A stretch of DNA of 64,000 bases from Gp1-AA145 sp963757135 (GCA_963757135.1 CAVWQE010000009.1:186001-250000); one strand, 5' to 3'. Shown: positions 22,565 to 31,662, counted from the first letter of the stretch. Program-made: numbers and translations. The notes: a model not told the origin generated them from the sequence alone.

Positions 22565-23290
22565 CTAAGCCTTCTTTCCCTTCGAACCATCGTCCGAGAG
22601 CTGGGTCGCGAAGCGGCGCACCAGGACCCGGTCGGTGTTGCCGTCCACATGGATTTGTTTTGCCGCCAAGGAAACGGCCAAGTCTGCCGCGAAGACCGTG
22701 AGGTCCCGACGAGCAGCTTTGGCAGCGGCGTCAATCTCCTGCTGGGCGGATTCCAGAATGCGGCGTGCGTCCTCGGCAGTTGCAGCTTTGATTCTCTCTT
22801 CTTCCGCAGCCGCTTCTTTTTCTCCAGCCGCATGCATTTCTGCAATTACAATGTCGAGCCGCCCAAGTCGCGATTCGATATCAGAAAGTCGGCGGTTCGC
22901 CTCTTCGCTGGCACGGCGCGCTTCTTCGAGCGACTTCTGAATAGTGGCAGTGCGGTTGCGAAATATGGCAGGCAGATTCTTTTGGGACGCCCACGCGATC
23001 ACACCAACCACAATCGCGAAGTTTATTCCGACAGCGAGCCAGTAGGCTCCGTCCATGCTCAAGCCGGTTATTCTCGCTAGCAACTTAACCGAGGCAGAAT
23101 GCTTGAATTGGACGGTTTCGTTGTGAGAGTTATCCTCAGGTCCGCTATTGGACTGCACATCTTCCGCCGAAGGCATACTCCCCTGATCCGCCGGATAGTT
23201 TCGGGCTCCGAGGGCATATATAAAAAGCAGGCAGCCGACAAACAACAGGGCGAGGACAGCTGATCTTTTGAAGCCGCCATAAATCTTCAT
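22565..23290 (-). CDS. atpF: ATP synthase F0 b subunit with N-terminal extension
   Basis: The 241-residue product has the b-type layout (membrane helix at about 81-100, GAYWLAVGINFAIVVGVIAW, followed by a long charged coiled coil). About 78 extra residues precede it, including a signal-like hydrophobic helix (VLALLFVGCLLFIYALGA) and an Asp/Asn/Ser-rich stretch. It overlaps the upstream b' gene by four bases (ATGA) and precedes atpH by three. Two b-type genes in tandem imply a b/b' heterodimeric stalk. The function of the extension is unknown; it may be cleaved or form a second membrane helix. Confidence 0.9.
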   Translation of the reverse strand: MKIYGGFKRSAVLALLFVGCLLFIYALGARNYPADQGSMPSAEDVQSNSGPEDNSHNETVQFKHSASVKLLARITGLSMDGAYWLAVGINFAIVVGVIAWASQKNLPAIFRNRTATIQKSLEEARRASEEANRRLSDIESRLGRLDIVIAEMHAAGEKEAAAEEERIKAATAEDARRILESAQQEIDAAAKAARRDLTVFAADLAVSLAAKQIHVDGNTDRVLVRRFATQLSDDGSKGKKA

Positions 23291-23757
23291 CGGCCACCTG
23301 CCGGAGCGTGCGCCAACCCAGGCTCAAGCACGATGCGAATGATCTCAGAAGCCAGCCTGCCCGCTTCGCCTTCGAGTGAATTCTTTGCCGCCAGCTTGTC
23401 TTGCTCAAGAGCTGCCCGCGCCTGCCCGACCTGCACTTTGGCTTGATCGCGTGCCTGACCTACCGCTTCAGCGCGCCTCTGCGAAGCTTGCGCGCGTCGT
23501 GATTCCTGATACTTGAAAAGAGCCAGACGCGCATCGCGTAACCGCTGTTCAAACTCGGCGGTGCGTGTCTCGGCGGCAGCAATATCGGCGCGCGCTTTCT
23601 CGACCGCTCCTTGAGTTCTTTCGTACCGTTCCGACAGCACCCGCGTCAGCGGCTTATGAACCAGCACCGTGTAGAAGCCGTAGAGGAGAAGAAAGAAAAT
23701 GATCGTCGGGACGGAGCCGAGCAGTAATTCCCCTATTTGTCTTAACGTCTCGTCCAT
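23287..23757 (-). CDS. atpF: ATP synthase F0 b' subunit
   Basis: The 156-residue protein has one membrane helix (TIIFFLLLYGFYTVLV, about 17-32), the family motif VHKPLTRVLSERYERTQGAVEKA, and then a long Ala/Glu/Arg coiled coil. It is the first gene of the ATP synthase operon on the minus strand. The a (atpB) and c (atpE) subunit genes that often precede it are absent. Instead the left end of an insertion sequence begins 75 bases upstream of its ATG. Confidence 0.92.
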   Translation of the reverse strand: MDETLRQIGELLLGSVPTIIFFLLLYGFYTVLVHKPLTRVLSERYERTQGAVEKARADIAAAETRTAEFEQRLRDARLALFKYQESRRAQASQRRAEAVGQARDQAKVQVGQARAALEQDKLAAKNSLEGEAGRLASEIIRIVLEPGLAHAPAGGR

Positions 23758-23831
23758 TTTTGAAGGGTAAGAACTCGTCGAAAGGAATTCTAGGAACCAT
23801 TAATATTAGCGTTCTGCGCGAGAGAGTGTCA

Positions 23832-25038
23832 ATCTGCAGAGCTGTCTGGTAGAGCCTACTCACATCGTATCCCCGTAGCGAAGTTAAAATGCTTGAGCGA
23901 GAAACGCGTTAGGGAGCTGGCCGGACGGCTCCGCAAAAGCCGGGAGGCCAGCGACCGGGACTACAATCCGCTGTGTCCACCGCCTACTTCGTCCTGATTC
24001 GCGAGATGAGAGACGCCTACAATCATCGCTTGCGTTTGGTGCAGTCGGCTCGACAACGCGGCATCAAACCCACCGCCCGCTTGTTTCAAACCACCGTTCC
24101 CACTGTGCGCAAGTGGCTGCGCCGTTATCAGCAGCAAGGACCGCGCGGCCTCATCGAAGTTTCTCGCGCCCCTCATCGCCAGCCCGGCAAGACTCCCGCC
24201 GACATCGAACAGCAGGTCGTCGCACTCCGCCAGCAGCTGTTCACCTTCGGAGCTCGTCGTCTTATTCGGGAGTTCGACCTTCCTCTCAGTCATCGTGCCT
24301 TGGAACGCATCTGGCGCCATCATGGCCTGCTCAAAAAACGACCGCGCAAGTATCAGCGCAAACAAGACCTCGCCCACATCAAAGCCACCTGGCGCGTCTT
24401 TCAGCAGATCTCCGCCGACACCAAGGATCTCGACGATATTCCCCGCTACTGGCCGCAGGCCCAGGCTTTCGATCTGCCGGCCGTCGAATACACCGCCCGC
24501 GAAGTGCGCAGCGGCCTGCTGTTCTGGGCTTTTGCCGAGCGCCGTTCTGCGGCTGCCAGTTCCATCTTTGCCGCCCGTATCCAGCAGCACCTCGATCGTT
24601 GCGGCATCTCTCTGCGCGATCTGGTCTGGCAGACCGACAACGGCTCCGAGTTCATCGGTGGCCACGATCGTCGCGGTCACCCCACCGGATTCCCCACCGC
24701 TTTAGGCGACAGCCAGCACGTTCGCATCCCTCCCGCCGCTCACACCTTCCAGAGCGATGTGGAAACCGTTCACCGCCTCGTCGAAGATGAGTTCTTTGAC
24801 CTGGAATCGTTCCACAGTCGGGGCGACTTCCTCGCCAAAGCCTTTACCTACCAGCTCTACTTCAACCTGGTCCGTCCCAACTCTCATAAACAAAACCTCA
24901 GCCCTTGGCAGATCGTCGAGCAACTCCAACCCCGCTGGCCGCTCCAACTCTGTTTGCTTCCACCTGTTTTCTTGGACTATTACTTGAACCACTCCGGGGG
25001 ATACGATCTCCCTAGGCACCCCTATCTGCAGAGCTGTC
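23832..25038 (+). mobile_element. IS481-like insertion sequence with 15-bp direct repeats
   Basis: A 15-base direct repeat (ATCTGCAGAGCTGTC) lies at 23832-23846 and again at 25024-25038. Just inside are imperfect inverted repeats, 23852-23874 and 24997-25019, sharing GCCTA and ATCGTATCCCC. The enclosed element of about 1.18 kb carries one DDE transposase gene. The direct repeats look like a target duplication, which in the IS481 family can reach this length. The element separates the ATP synthase operon from the DsbA-like gene and lies in the presumed ATP synthase promoter region. Confidence 0.8.
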
Positions 25039-25139
25039 AGTGCAGTCCTCAACAGCCTGGATCTAAGCTCACAACCACGGGCCGGAAACCCTACTTTTCT
25101 TTGGCTGCAAAATCCACCAATTGCTTCAGCGCATCGTAA
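23973..25139 (+). CDS. IS481-like DDE transposase, reading through the element end
   Basis: The N-terminal part has a helix-turn-helix (TARLFQTTVPTVRKWLRRYQQQG). The rve-type core has likely catalytic residues in ISADTKDLDD (first Asp), VWQTDNGSEFIGG (second Asp) and FQSDVETVHRLVEDEFF (Glu). The GTG at 23973 is the longest start; ATG 24006 is an alternative. The frame has no stop inside the element. It crosses the right inverted repeat and runs 120 bases into host sequence, ending inside the 3' part of the convergent DsbA-like gene. The last 38 or so residues are therefore host-derived, but the catalytic core looks intact. Confidence 0.88.
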   Translation: MSTAYFVLIREMRDAYNHRLRLVQSARQRGIKPTARLFQTTVPTVRKWLRRYQQQGPRGLIEVSRAPHRQPGKTPADIEQQVVALRQQLFTFGARRLIREFDLPLSHRALERIWRHHGLLKKRPRKYQRKQDLAHIKATWRVFQQISADTKDLDDIPRYWPQAQAFDLPAVEYTAREVRSGLLFWAFAERRSAAASSIFAARIQQHLDRCGISLRDLVWQTDNGSEFIGGHDRRGHPTGFPTALGDSQHVRIPPAAHTFQSDVETVHRLVEDEFFDLESFHSRGDFLAKAFTYQLYFNLVRPNSHKQNLSPWQIVEQLQPRWPLQLCLLPPVFLDYYLNHSGGYDLPRHPYLQSCQCSPQQPGSKLTTTGRKPYFSLAAKSTNCFSAS

Positions 25140-25981
25140 CTATTCGCGTTCACTCCAACCGGCCGCCCGTTGATGAACAACGTTGGAGTGCCGGTCACAT
25201 CAAGCGATTGGCCCAGATTCACTGAAGCTTGCACGCGAGATTGCGTTTCCGGCAGAGCCGCGCAGGCAGCGATATCAGATCCTTTGACCCCGGCCTTATC
25301 GGCAAGTTCAGTCAGCTTCTGATCGGCATTGTCAGCTGTGATCTGATCCTGCGCCCCATAAACGCTATCAACGAACTTCCAGAAGGCATCGTGGGAAGCT
25401 TTGGCGACGCAGTCATCGTAAGCGGCGGCCTTCTCAGCCCAGTTGTGACTTGGTAATGGAAAATTCTGATAAACGAAATGGATGTCAGGGTCTTCGCTAA
25501 GCAATTTCTCGATTGTCGGGTTCGCCTCTTTGCAATGGGGACATTGCAGATCGCTGAACTCCACGATCTTCACCGGCGCGTTCGCCGGACCTTTCGCCGG
25601 GCCCGTCGCTTTCTTCTCCAGTTCCAGCCTCGCTTTTTCAAATGGCTGGCTGCCAAACGGAAGAATTTCACCCACAATCGCGTGCTTTCCATCCTCGCTG
25701 ACATAAAATTTCTGGACGCCCTGGCCCTGCGGCCCGCTGATCTGAATCGTGACCTCTGCAAGCCCTTCAGCCTGGCTCGGCTTGATGCTCACAATTTTCC
25801 ACGTGAGTTGGGGGTCGTATCCAAAAGTCTGGTGCATGAACGCGTTGACGACATCCTCGGATGGGAGGTTAGCCGTAGCATGCGCAGCCTGGGTGGAGGT
25901 TGCAGGCTTGGTGGCGGGTCTTTGTTGCGCGATCGAGTAAGTGGCTAGAAATAAAGTAGAGAAGAGAACCAAATAGCGCAT
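25091..25981 (-). CDS. Periplasmic DsbA-family thiol oxidoreductase
   Basis: ATG 25981 with AGGA six bases upstream gives a signal peptide (MRYLVLFSTLFLATYSIAQ). Residues about 40-130 form an N-terminal extension before the thioredoxin fold, which starts FSDLQCPHCKEANP with a CPHC active site. The fold ends with the cis-Pro segment VTGTPTLFINGRPVG. It resembles the DsbA/DsbG-like thioredoxin_4 group and probably catalyses disulfide formation or isomerisation in the periplasm. The 3' end overlaps 49 bases of the read-through transposase frame. A second thioredoxin_4 gene lies at 44194. Confidence 0.9.
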   Translation of the reverse strand: MRYLVLFSTLFLATYSIAQQRPATKPATSTQAAHATANLPSEDVVNAFMHQTFGYDPQLTWKIVSIKPSQAEGLAEVTIQISGPQGQGVQKFYVSEDGKHAIVGEILPFGSQPFEKARLELEKKATGPAKGPANAPVKIVEFSDLQCPHCKEANPTIEKLLSEDPDIHFVYQNFPLPSHNWAEKAAAYDDCVAKASHDAFWKFVDSVYGAQDQITADNADQKLTELADKAGVKGSDIAACAALPETQSRVQASVNLGQSLDVTGTPTLFINGRPVGVNANSYDALKQLVDFAAKEK

Positions 25982-26069
25982 GTTCTTCCTTAAGTAGAGA
26001 GTCATACCTGATTATCGAGAAGCGAGAATGCTCTTCGCTCGATTACGAATAACTGAGATTACCGAGCTG

Positions 26070-27710
26070 CTAAAAATCCGCTTTTGCCGCAATGGGAAAG
26101 CGCCGGCCGTATCCGAACGCCTTGGGCGAAATCTTGATCCCCGGCGCGGCTTGCTGGCGCTTGTATTCGTTTCGTTCCACCATGCGAATGACGCTCTTCA
26201 CCAACTCGAGATCGAAACCGCGCTCGCGGGATATCTGCTCCGCTGAGTGCGCGTCTTCAACATAGTCTTCAAGAATAGCATCGAGGACTTCGTAAGGCGG
26301 CAAGCTGTCGCTGTCCATTTGGCCGGCTCGCAATTCGGCTGACGGCGGTTTTTCCAGACTGGCGCGCGGAATGATAGGCTTGCACGAATTCACATATCGG
26401 CTGAGGCGATAGACCATGGTCTTGGGTACATCGTTGATCACGGCTAGTCCACCCGCCATGTCACCGTAGAGGGTGCAATAGCCCACGCCAAGTTCGCTCT
26501 TGTTGCCTGTGCTCAGTACCAGCGCGCCGAATTTATTCGAAAGCGCCATCAGCAGAGAACCACGGACCCGGGACTGAATATTTTCTTCGGTCGCGTCTTC
26601 GGGCAGGCCACGGAATACGCCGGACAGCGTTTCCCTGAATCCATTCACGATTTCTGTGATCGGCAGCACTTCGAAACGAATCCCTAAATTGGACGCTAGT
26701 TCGCGAGCATCATTAACTGAGCCTTCGGATGAGTAAGGGCCGGGCATCCCCACGCCGATCACATTCGCCGGACCAATAGCGTCCACCGCAATGGCTGCGG
26801 TCAAAGCTGAATCAATGCCGCCGCTTAATCCGATGATTGCCTGACGGAATCCGCACTTGCGAATGTAGTCGTGGGTTCCAAGAACCAACGCAGCGTACAC
26901 GCTGGGCTCTTCGCCTTCGATCTGTTGATGCATGTCGCCGGTCAGCGAATCGGAGTCGAAGAGGACCAAATCCTCCTCAAATGATTTCCCTTGCGCGATC
27001 ACATGGCCTTCGCGATCAAACACCATGCTGGCGCCGTCAAATACCAGGCTGTCATTGCCTCCAACCTGATTGACGAATGCAACCGGGACACGATCGCTGC
27101 GCGCGATGGTGGCCAGCATCTCGCGACGCAGCTCACGCTTATTTGCCCAGAAAGGTGAAGCGGAGATGTTCAGGACGAAATTGCCGCCAGCGTGCACCAG
27201 GGCGTCCACCGGATCGACGCTATATAGCCGTCGCGGCCAGAAATGCTTATCGTTCCACGCGTCTTCACAAATGGTCAGGGCCATCTGTTTGCCACAAAAT
27301 GGAAACAGCACCTGGCTGCGAGCGGGGGCGAAGTTGCGGACTTCATCGAAGACGTCATAGGTTGGCAGCAGCATTTTCGACTGCACAAACTTGATGCGGC
27401 CATCCATGAGCAGTGCGGCCGAATTCATCACTGATTTACCTGTGTCCGCCTGGGCCGGCGTAACCAGTCCGCAAATGACCGCGATTCCCCGCGTTTCGGC
27501 GGCAATGTGCTCAGTGGCTTCGTGATTGTGCTGGACGAATGAAACTCGCTCGACCAAGTCCCGGGGAGGGTAACCGCAAACCGAAAGCTCGGGAAAGAGA
27601 ATAAGTCCGGCATCCGCCGCTCGGGCACGCTGTGCAAACTCGATGATCTTCGCCGAATTGCCGGCGAAGTCGCCGACCGTAGGATTGATCTGCCCCAGCG
27701 CAATCTTCAC
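26070..27710 (-). CDS. nadE: Glutamine-dependent NAD+ synthetase
   Basis: This enzyme makes the last step of NAD synthesis. The N-terminal nitrilase-type glutaminase domain carries the Glu-Lys-Cys triad (LFPELSVCGYPP, VQSKMLLPTYDVFDE, LTICEDAWND). The C-terminal NAD synthetase domain carries the PP-loop IGLSGGIDSALTAA near 292-305 and GNKSELGVGYCTLYGDMAGG. The 546-residue length fits the two-domain form. With nadA it gives two NAD genes in the window, but they are 20 kb apart and I see no riboswitch at nadE. Confidence 0.97.
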   Translation of the reverse strand: MKIALGQINPTVGDFAGNSAKIIEFAQRARAADAGLILFPELSVCGYPPRDLVERVSFVQHNHEATEHIAAETRGIAVICGLVTPAQADTGKSVMNSAALLMDGRIKFVQSKMLLPTYDVFDEVRNFAPARSQVLFPFCGKQMALTICEDAWNDKHFWPRRLYSVDPVDALVHAGGNFVLNISASPFWANKRELRREMLATIARSDRVPVAFVNQVGGNDSLVFDGASMVFDREGHVIAQGKSFEEDLVLFDSDSLTGDMHQQIEGEEPSVYAALVLGTHDYIRKCGFRQAIIGLSGGIDSALTAAIAVDAIGPANVIGVGMPGPYSSEGSVNDARELASNLGIRFEVLPITEIVNGFRETLSGVFRGLPEDATEENIQSRVRGSLLMALSNKFGALVLSTGNKSELGVGYCTLYGDMAGGLAVINDVPKTMVYRLSRYVNSCKPIIPRASLEKPPSAELRAGQMDSDSLPPYEVLDAILEDYVEDAHSAEQISRERGFDLELVKSVIRMVERNEYKRQQAAPGIKISPKAFGYGRRFPIAAKADF

Positions 27711-27767
27711 ATATTCAGTTTAATGGCGGAGGATTGTCACAGCCAAATGGTTCGGCTGAAAGCAGGG

Positions 27768-28781
27768 TCACTGAGGGGGCGGGGCCGGAGAGGGAATCTG
27801 AGGTTGCGGATCAGAGGAAGGCGGCGGCATGCTCGTGTCAGGAAGTGGCATTCGCGCATTGGTGCCAGGCGTTTGTTCTGCATCCTCGCCTGGCCGTCGC
27901 AACGTGGGTGCTTTCACCGGATGCTCTTCCTTCTGCGCCGCTGAAGCTACGGCCGGGCCTCCCAGGTCAACCTCTTTTTCTGTACGTACAAGCTTCTCGC
28001 CGTCAATCTTCATGGTTTCGACGCGTACAACTTCATCGCCGATTACGCGGACAAAGTCCACGTCCTGTGGAGGCTCGCCATAAATCCAGTCTTCGTATTC
28101 AGTTCCGTCGTCTTGCTTTTCGCGAATCTTCTTGCCTGGACGCCCCTTGGCGTAAATCACCATTTCACGGTTCATTCCAACCAGGACATGATGGTCTTTA
28201 ATCGCCTGCTTAACTTTTGGCGGAACGCTCTCGAGGTAAGCATCCAGCGGCGATTTCGAGTCAAAATCGAAAACCGGCCACAACATCTGCTTGAGCTGCT
28301 CTACCGTCAGGTCAGGAATGTGATGGTCGAAAACCAGGTCCACGTAAGAACCCCGCGGATTGTTAATGGGATCAGTCTGGCCACCCGGAGAAGCCATTCC
28401 GCCATTCATTCCGACCTGAATGTGTTGATACCACTTTGTTTTTCGCACCGGACCGCCGTTGATTTCGAAATGGATGCGATCGCCATGAATATCAAATTTG
28501 GTAATCATCGCCCGATCACCCGGCTTGACCGATGGCCCCCAGAGAGCCAGCAATTCCTGTAGCTTTTCACCGCTGGGCGAGATCTTCCCGTCCTTTAATG
28601 TCAGCCCCACTTTACCCATGGGAAACTGAGTGCGGATGTAAACCAAATCGGAATTGAAGGTCCGAATCAGTTCGACCCGATGCTGTTCAGTGATGGCAGC
28701 AGTATCTTTGGTATCAGCCCTGCAAAGGGCGACAACCAGGAAAACAACAGGTAGAAGAGCAAAAGTCCGGCGCAACCTCAT
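27768..28781 (-). CDS. Secreted protein of unknown function
   Basis: ATG 28781 gives a signal peptide (MRLRRTFALLPVVFLVVALCRA). The mature protein of about 315 residues has an ordered part (NSDLVYIRTQFPMGKVGLTLKDG, FDIHGDRIHFEINGGPVRKTKWYQHIQ) and a YEDWIYGEPPQDVDFVRVIGDEV segment like small beta domains of outer-membrane assembly factors. It then ends in a Pro-rich disordered tail. No catalytic motif is recognised. Its frame stops 58 bases before nadE starts on the same strand. It is periplasmic by prediction. Confidence 0.75.
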   Translation of the reverse strand: MRLRRTFALLPVVFLVVALCRADTKDTAAITEQHRVELIRTFNSDLVYIRTQFPMGKVGLTLKDGKISPSGEKLQELLALWGPSVKPGDRAMITKFDIHGDRIHFEINGGPVRKTKWYQHIQVGMNGGMASPGGQTDPINNPRGSYVDLVFDHHIPDLTVEQLKQMLWPVFDFDSKSPLDAYLESVPPKVKQAIKDHHVLVGMNREMVIYAKGRPGKKIREKQDDGTEYEDWIYGEPPQDVDFVRVIGDEVVRVETMKIDGEKLVRTEKEVDLGGPAVASAAQKEEHPVKAPTLRRPGEDAEQTPGTNARMPLPDTSMPPPSSDPQPQIPSPAPPPQ

Positions 28782-28851
28782 ACAGCACCCATGGCGATTA
28801 TAGTCCTTGGATGCCTCAGCCGGACCCCGGGTGTTTGGCAAAAAGTATGTC

Positions 28852-28886
28852 AAAAAAAGCGGCCCGTCAGTTCAGACGCTGCCGCT
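28852..28886 (-). terminator. Rho-independent terminator
   Basis: On the minus strand, AGCGGC and CGTC pair with GACG and GCCGCT around a short loop, followed directly by TTTTTTT. It begins about 20 bases past the stop codon at 28906. Confidence 0.85.
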
Positions 28887-28905
28887 GGAGGAGGGAGGCT
28901 TCCGG

Positions 28906-29961
28906 CTACTTGGCTGAAAAGGTGAATTTATCGATATACACCGAATAAGGAGTCTTGTATCTGTCGCTGTCGATTTGGTAGTTGACCGTTATCCCATACC
29001 AGTTCCTAGACGTCGGGGTGTCATAGCGGTCAAGAACGGATGTGTTGCCGTTCAAAGTGATGGAGTGAAACAGCAAGTGACCATCGGACGTGCGCTGAAC
29101 CTGGAGAGTTAAATGGTTCCAGGCATTGCTCTTGGGATTACAGGGAATCCCGCTCGCAACCCAGTGCTGACCAGGGTTGCTCCAGGTGTCCCACTCGTGG
29201 CCGCCGTCAATTCGGCACTCATGACCCCAGATGTAAGACTTGCCGTTTACGAATTGGTTGATATCGAATTCAAGAGCCTGTGAATCGCTGGCGTTACCGA
29301 TCCAGAAATAAACGTCATAAGTAAAATAGTGAAGTGAAGGCACGAGGGTTTTGCTGAAGTCCGGCAGTCCTTGCGATGAAAAATCGCCGATCAGGTGATT
29401 GTTCCAGAGAATGTCAGCCCACTGAGTTGATCCCCCACCGTAAGTGGTCTTGGTAGATGAACCGTCGAGAGAAGGCGAGCTCACTTTGGGCGTCCACGAC
29501 CACTTTGCCTGTGATCCGGTCGGACTGCAATTGGAGCAAATGGGGAAATTGGGAGGCAGGAGGGCATAACCGGTCCAGCCGCCGCTCGATTCCAGATTGC
29601 TGAAGGCTTTCCCGGAACCAGAACCACCGCCGGAGGATCCGACATTCAACGTGAGTTTGACGCTGGCTGACCAGCCGCAATTGTCCCATTCCTGGACCAC
29701 GGGATACTGAGTGCCGGAACTCAGGGCGAGAGACGTGTCTAATTTAGTGCCGTTAACGACGTAGGCCAACTTGCCTGGGGCGGTGTAAATGCCGATCGCT
29801 GAAACCCCTTTTGAACAGCTGGGCGATGCCGCCGCCGCGATAAAATGAACCGAGGTTCCCACGGTTGAATTGTTAGTTGGGCTGCTTACCGTTACGCCTG
29901 CCATAGCCGGCAACGCGAACACAGACAGACACACGAATAGGTTGAGCTTTCCAACTCTCAT
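28906..29961 (-). CDS. Secreted Ig-like/lectin-like protein of unknown function
   Basis: ATG 29961 has GGAGAG upstream and gives a signal peptide (LNLFVCLSVFALPAMA). An N-terminal Ig-like unit starts VTVSSPTNNSTVGTSVHF, a phrase common in acidobacterial surface proteins. After a Gly/Ser linker (SSGGGSGSG) comes a beta-rich domain of about 220 residues. It has Trp-rich blocks (GGSTQWADILWNNHLIGDF, YFTYDVYFWIG, HEWDTWSNPGQHWVASG) and ends IDKFTFSAK, suggesting a concanavalin-like jelly roll. Possible carbohydrate binding is inference. It is a single gene with its own terminator. Confidence 0.75.
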   Translation of the reverse strand: MRVGKLNLFVCLSVFALPAMAGVTVSSPTNNSTVGTSVHFIAAAASPSCSKGVSAIGIYTAPGKLAYVVNGTKLDTSLALSSGTQYPVVQEWDNCGWSASVKLTLNVGSSGGGSGSGKAFSNLESSGGWTGYALLPPNFPICSNCSPTGSQAKWSWTPKVSSPSLDGSSTKTTYGGGSTQWADILWNNHLIGDFSSQGLPDFSKTLVPSLHYFTYDVYFWIGNASDSQALEFDINQFVNGKSYIWGHECRIDGGHEWDTWSNPGQHWVASGIPCNPKSNAWNHLTLQVQRTSDGHLLFHSITLNGNTSVLDRYDTPTSRNWYGITVNYQIDSDRYKTPYSVYIDKFTFSAK

Positions 29962-30105
29962 TCCCAAACTCTCCAGCGGATCTCTTGTATTGGTGGCTCG
30001 CGAACTCGAGCCTAAGTTGAAGGGATTCTAGGGAGGCACCTACTTAGGTGCAATTGAAAAAAACTCGTACAGAGACTCAGAGGTACATGGTTTCACTTAA
30101 GATGA

Positions 30106-30132
30106 ATCGTCTAATAAACTTGATAAGACGAT
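30106..30132 (-). terminator. Possible terminator after malQ
   Basis: ATCGTCT and AGACGAT can pair across a 13-base loop directly after the malQ stop codon on the minus strand. The T-run is weak. The spacer 29962-30105 shows nothing else. Confidence 0.4.
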
Positions 30133-31662
30133 CTAAGCAAAAAACTGGCCGTCTTCGGGAATCAGCTGAGGTTTGGGGAGGCGGTCGGTCACTTCGGCGA
30201 GCGCCGCCAATTTTTCCGCCAGTTCTGATCGCAACCATCCCGGCGAACAGCGCCAGTGATAATTTCCCTTGGTTGTACTCGGAGTGTTGAGGCGTGCTTC
30301 GCTGCCCAGACCTAGAACATCTTGAAACGGCACAATGCAGAAATTTGCGGGCGAGCTTTGCGCGAGGCGAATTAAACTCCAGTTCGCGCCGTCATTACAC
30401 GGGCCTGTCAGCGCCAGCACCGCAGCCCTTTCCTTTTCGCCCAGCGTGGACCACCAACCGACGGTCGTGTCGTTGTCGTGCGTTCCTGAATAGATGACGC
30501 GATTAGTTGTCAACCGATGAGGCAAGTAGGCATGAGCGCCAACATCGCCGAAAGCAAATTGCAGCACCGCCATCCCGGGGATGTCATGGCGATCGCGCAG
30601 TGCGACCACGTCGGGAGTAATCAGCCCAAGGTCTTCGGCAAAAAAAGGCAGTCCCCCGAGCTCTTGTTTGATCTTGTTGAACAATTCGTCGCTGGGACCA
30701 TCCACCCAGCGTCCCCGGATCGCGGTCGGTTCGCTGGCGGGAATTTCCCAGAACTGCGCGAATCCGCGAAAGTGGTCGAGGCGAATAAAATCGCATGTCT
30801 GCGTCGCCCAGCGGAGGCGCTGCACCCACCATGCGTATCCAGACGAACGAATTGCATCCCAGTTGTAAAGAGGATTGCCCCAGCGCTGTCCGTTGGCGCT
30901 GAAGTAATCTGGCGGAACGCCGGACACGACTTCAGGTCGGAGGTCGTCCTCGCGCAAGCGGAACAGGTCGCGATGTGCCCAAACATCGGCGCTGTCGTAG
31001 TCAACAAAAATAGCAACGTCGCCGACCACTCGAATGGACTTCTGCGCGCAGTAATAGCGCAAAGCCCGCCATTGCTCCCAGAAGAAAAATTGAGTAACAC
31101 GACGGAGTTCCAGATCGAGGCTCGCGTTCTGTCGGAACTCGTGAAGGGCTGCTGGTTCGCGCCGCGCTAATTGCTCCGGCCATCGGCTCCAGTCACTCCC
31201 ATGGCGTTCGCGAAGAGCGTCGAATGCGACGTAGTCGGCCAGCCACCAGGCATTCTGTGCGCAGAAATATTCGAAGCGCTGGCGAGCTTCTGGACTGGCG
31301 CGATTTACAAAATTGTCCGCTGCCTGACAGATCAGTGGCAACTTTTCGCGCTTAACCTGATCGTAGTCAATTTGCCCTACGCTGGTCGTCAAAGTTGACA
31401 GTTGGGAAGAGTCAAACCAGCCGTGCTCCGCCAGCCGCTCCAGACTGATCAGGAGAGGATTCCCCGCGAAGGCCGAAGTGGAGGAATAAGGAGACGTGCC
31501 ATTTGCTGGCGGATTGAGCGGCAGGACTTGCCACAAGCCCTGGCGCGCCTCCGACAGAAAATCCAGGAATTCGTACGCGGAAGGACCCAAGTCGCCAATG
31601 CCTCCACGGGAAGGCAGGGAAATTGGATGGAGCAGGATGCCGGTCGAGCGGGGAAAGGTCAT
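30133..31662 (-). CDS. malQ: 4-alpha-glucanotransferase (amylomaltase)
   Basis: This GH77 enzyme transfers glucan segments in maltodextrin and glycogen metabolism. The 509-residue length fits the bacterial form. It has SRGGIGDLGPSAYEFLDFL near the start, RLDHFRGFAQFW near 292-303 (nucleophile Asp), FFAEDLGLITPDV near 340 (acid/base Glu) and SGTHDNDTTVGWW near 393 (transition-state Asp). It appears as a single gene with a cytoplasmic product. Confidence 0.96.
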   Translation of the reverse strand: MTFPRSTGILLHPISLPSRGGIGDLGPSAYEFLDFLSEARQGLWQVLPLNPPANGTSPYSSTSAFAGNPLLISLERLAEHGWFDSSQLSTLTTSVGQIDYDQVKREKLPLICQAADNFVNRASPEARQRFEYFCAQNAWWLADYVAFDALRERHGSDWSRWPEQLARREPAALHEFRQNASLDLELRRVTQFFFWEQWRALRYYCAQKSIRVVGDVAIFVDYDSADVWAHRDLFRLREDDLRPEVVSGVPPDYFSANGQRWGNPLYNWDAIRSSGYAWWVQRLRWATQTCDFIRLDHFRGFAQFWEIPASEPTAIRGRWVDGPSDELFNKIKQELGGLPFFAEDLGLITPDVVALRDRHDIPGMAVLQFAFGDVGAHAYLPHRLTTNRVIYSGTHDNDTTVGWWSTLGEKERAAVLALTGPCNDGANWSLIRLAQSSPANFCIVPFQDVLGLGSEARLNTPSTTKGNYHWRCSPGWLRSELAEKLAALAEVTDRLPKPQLIPEDGQFFA

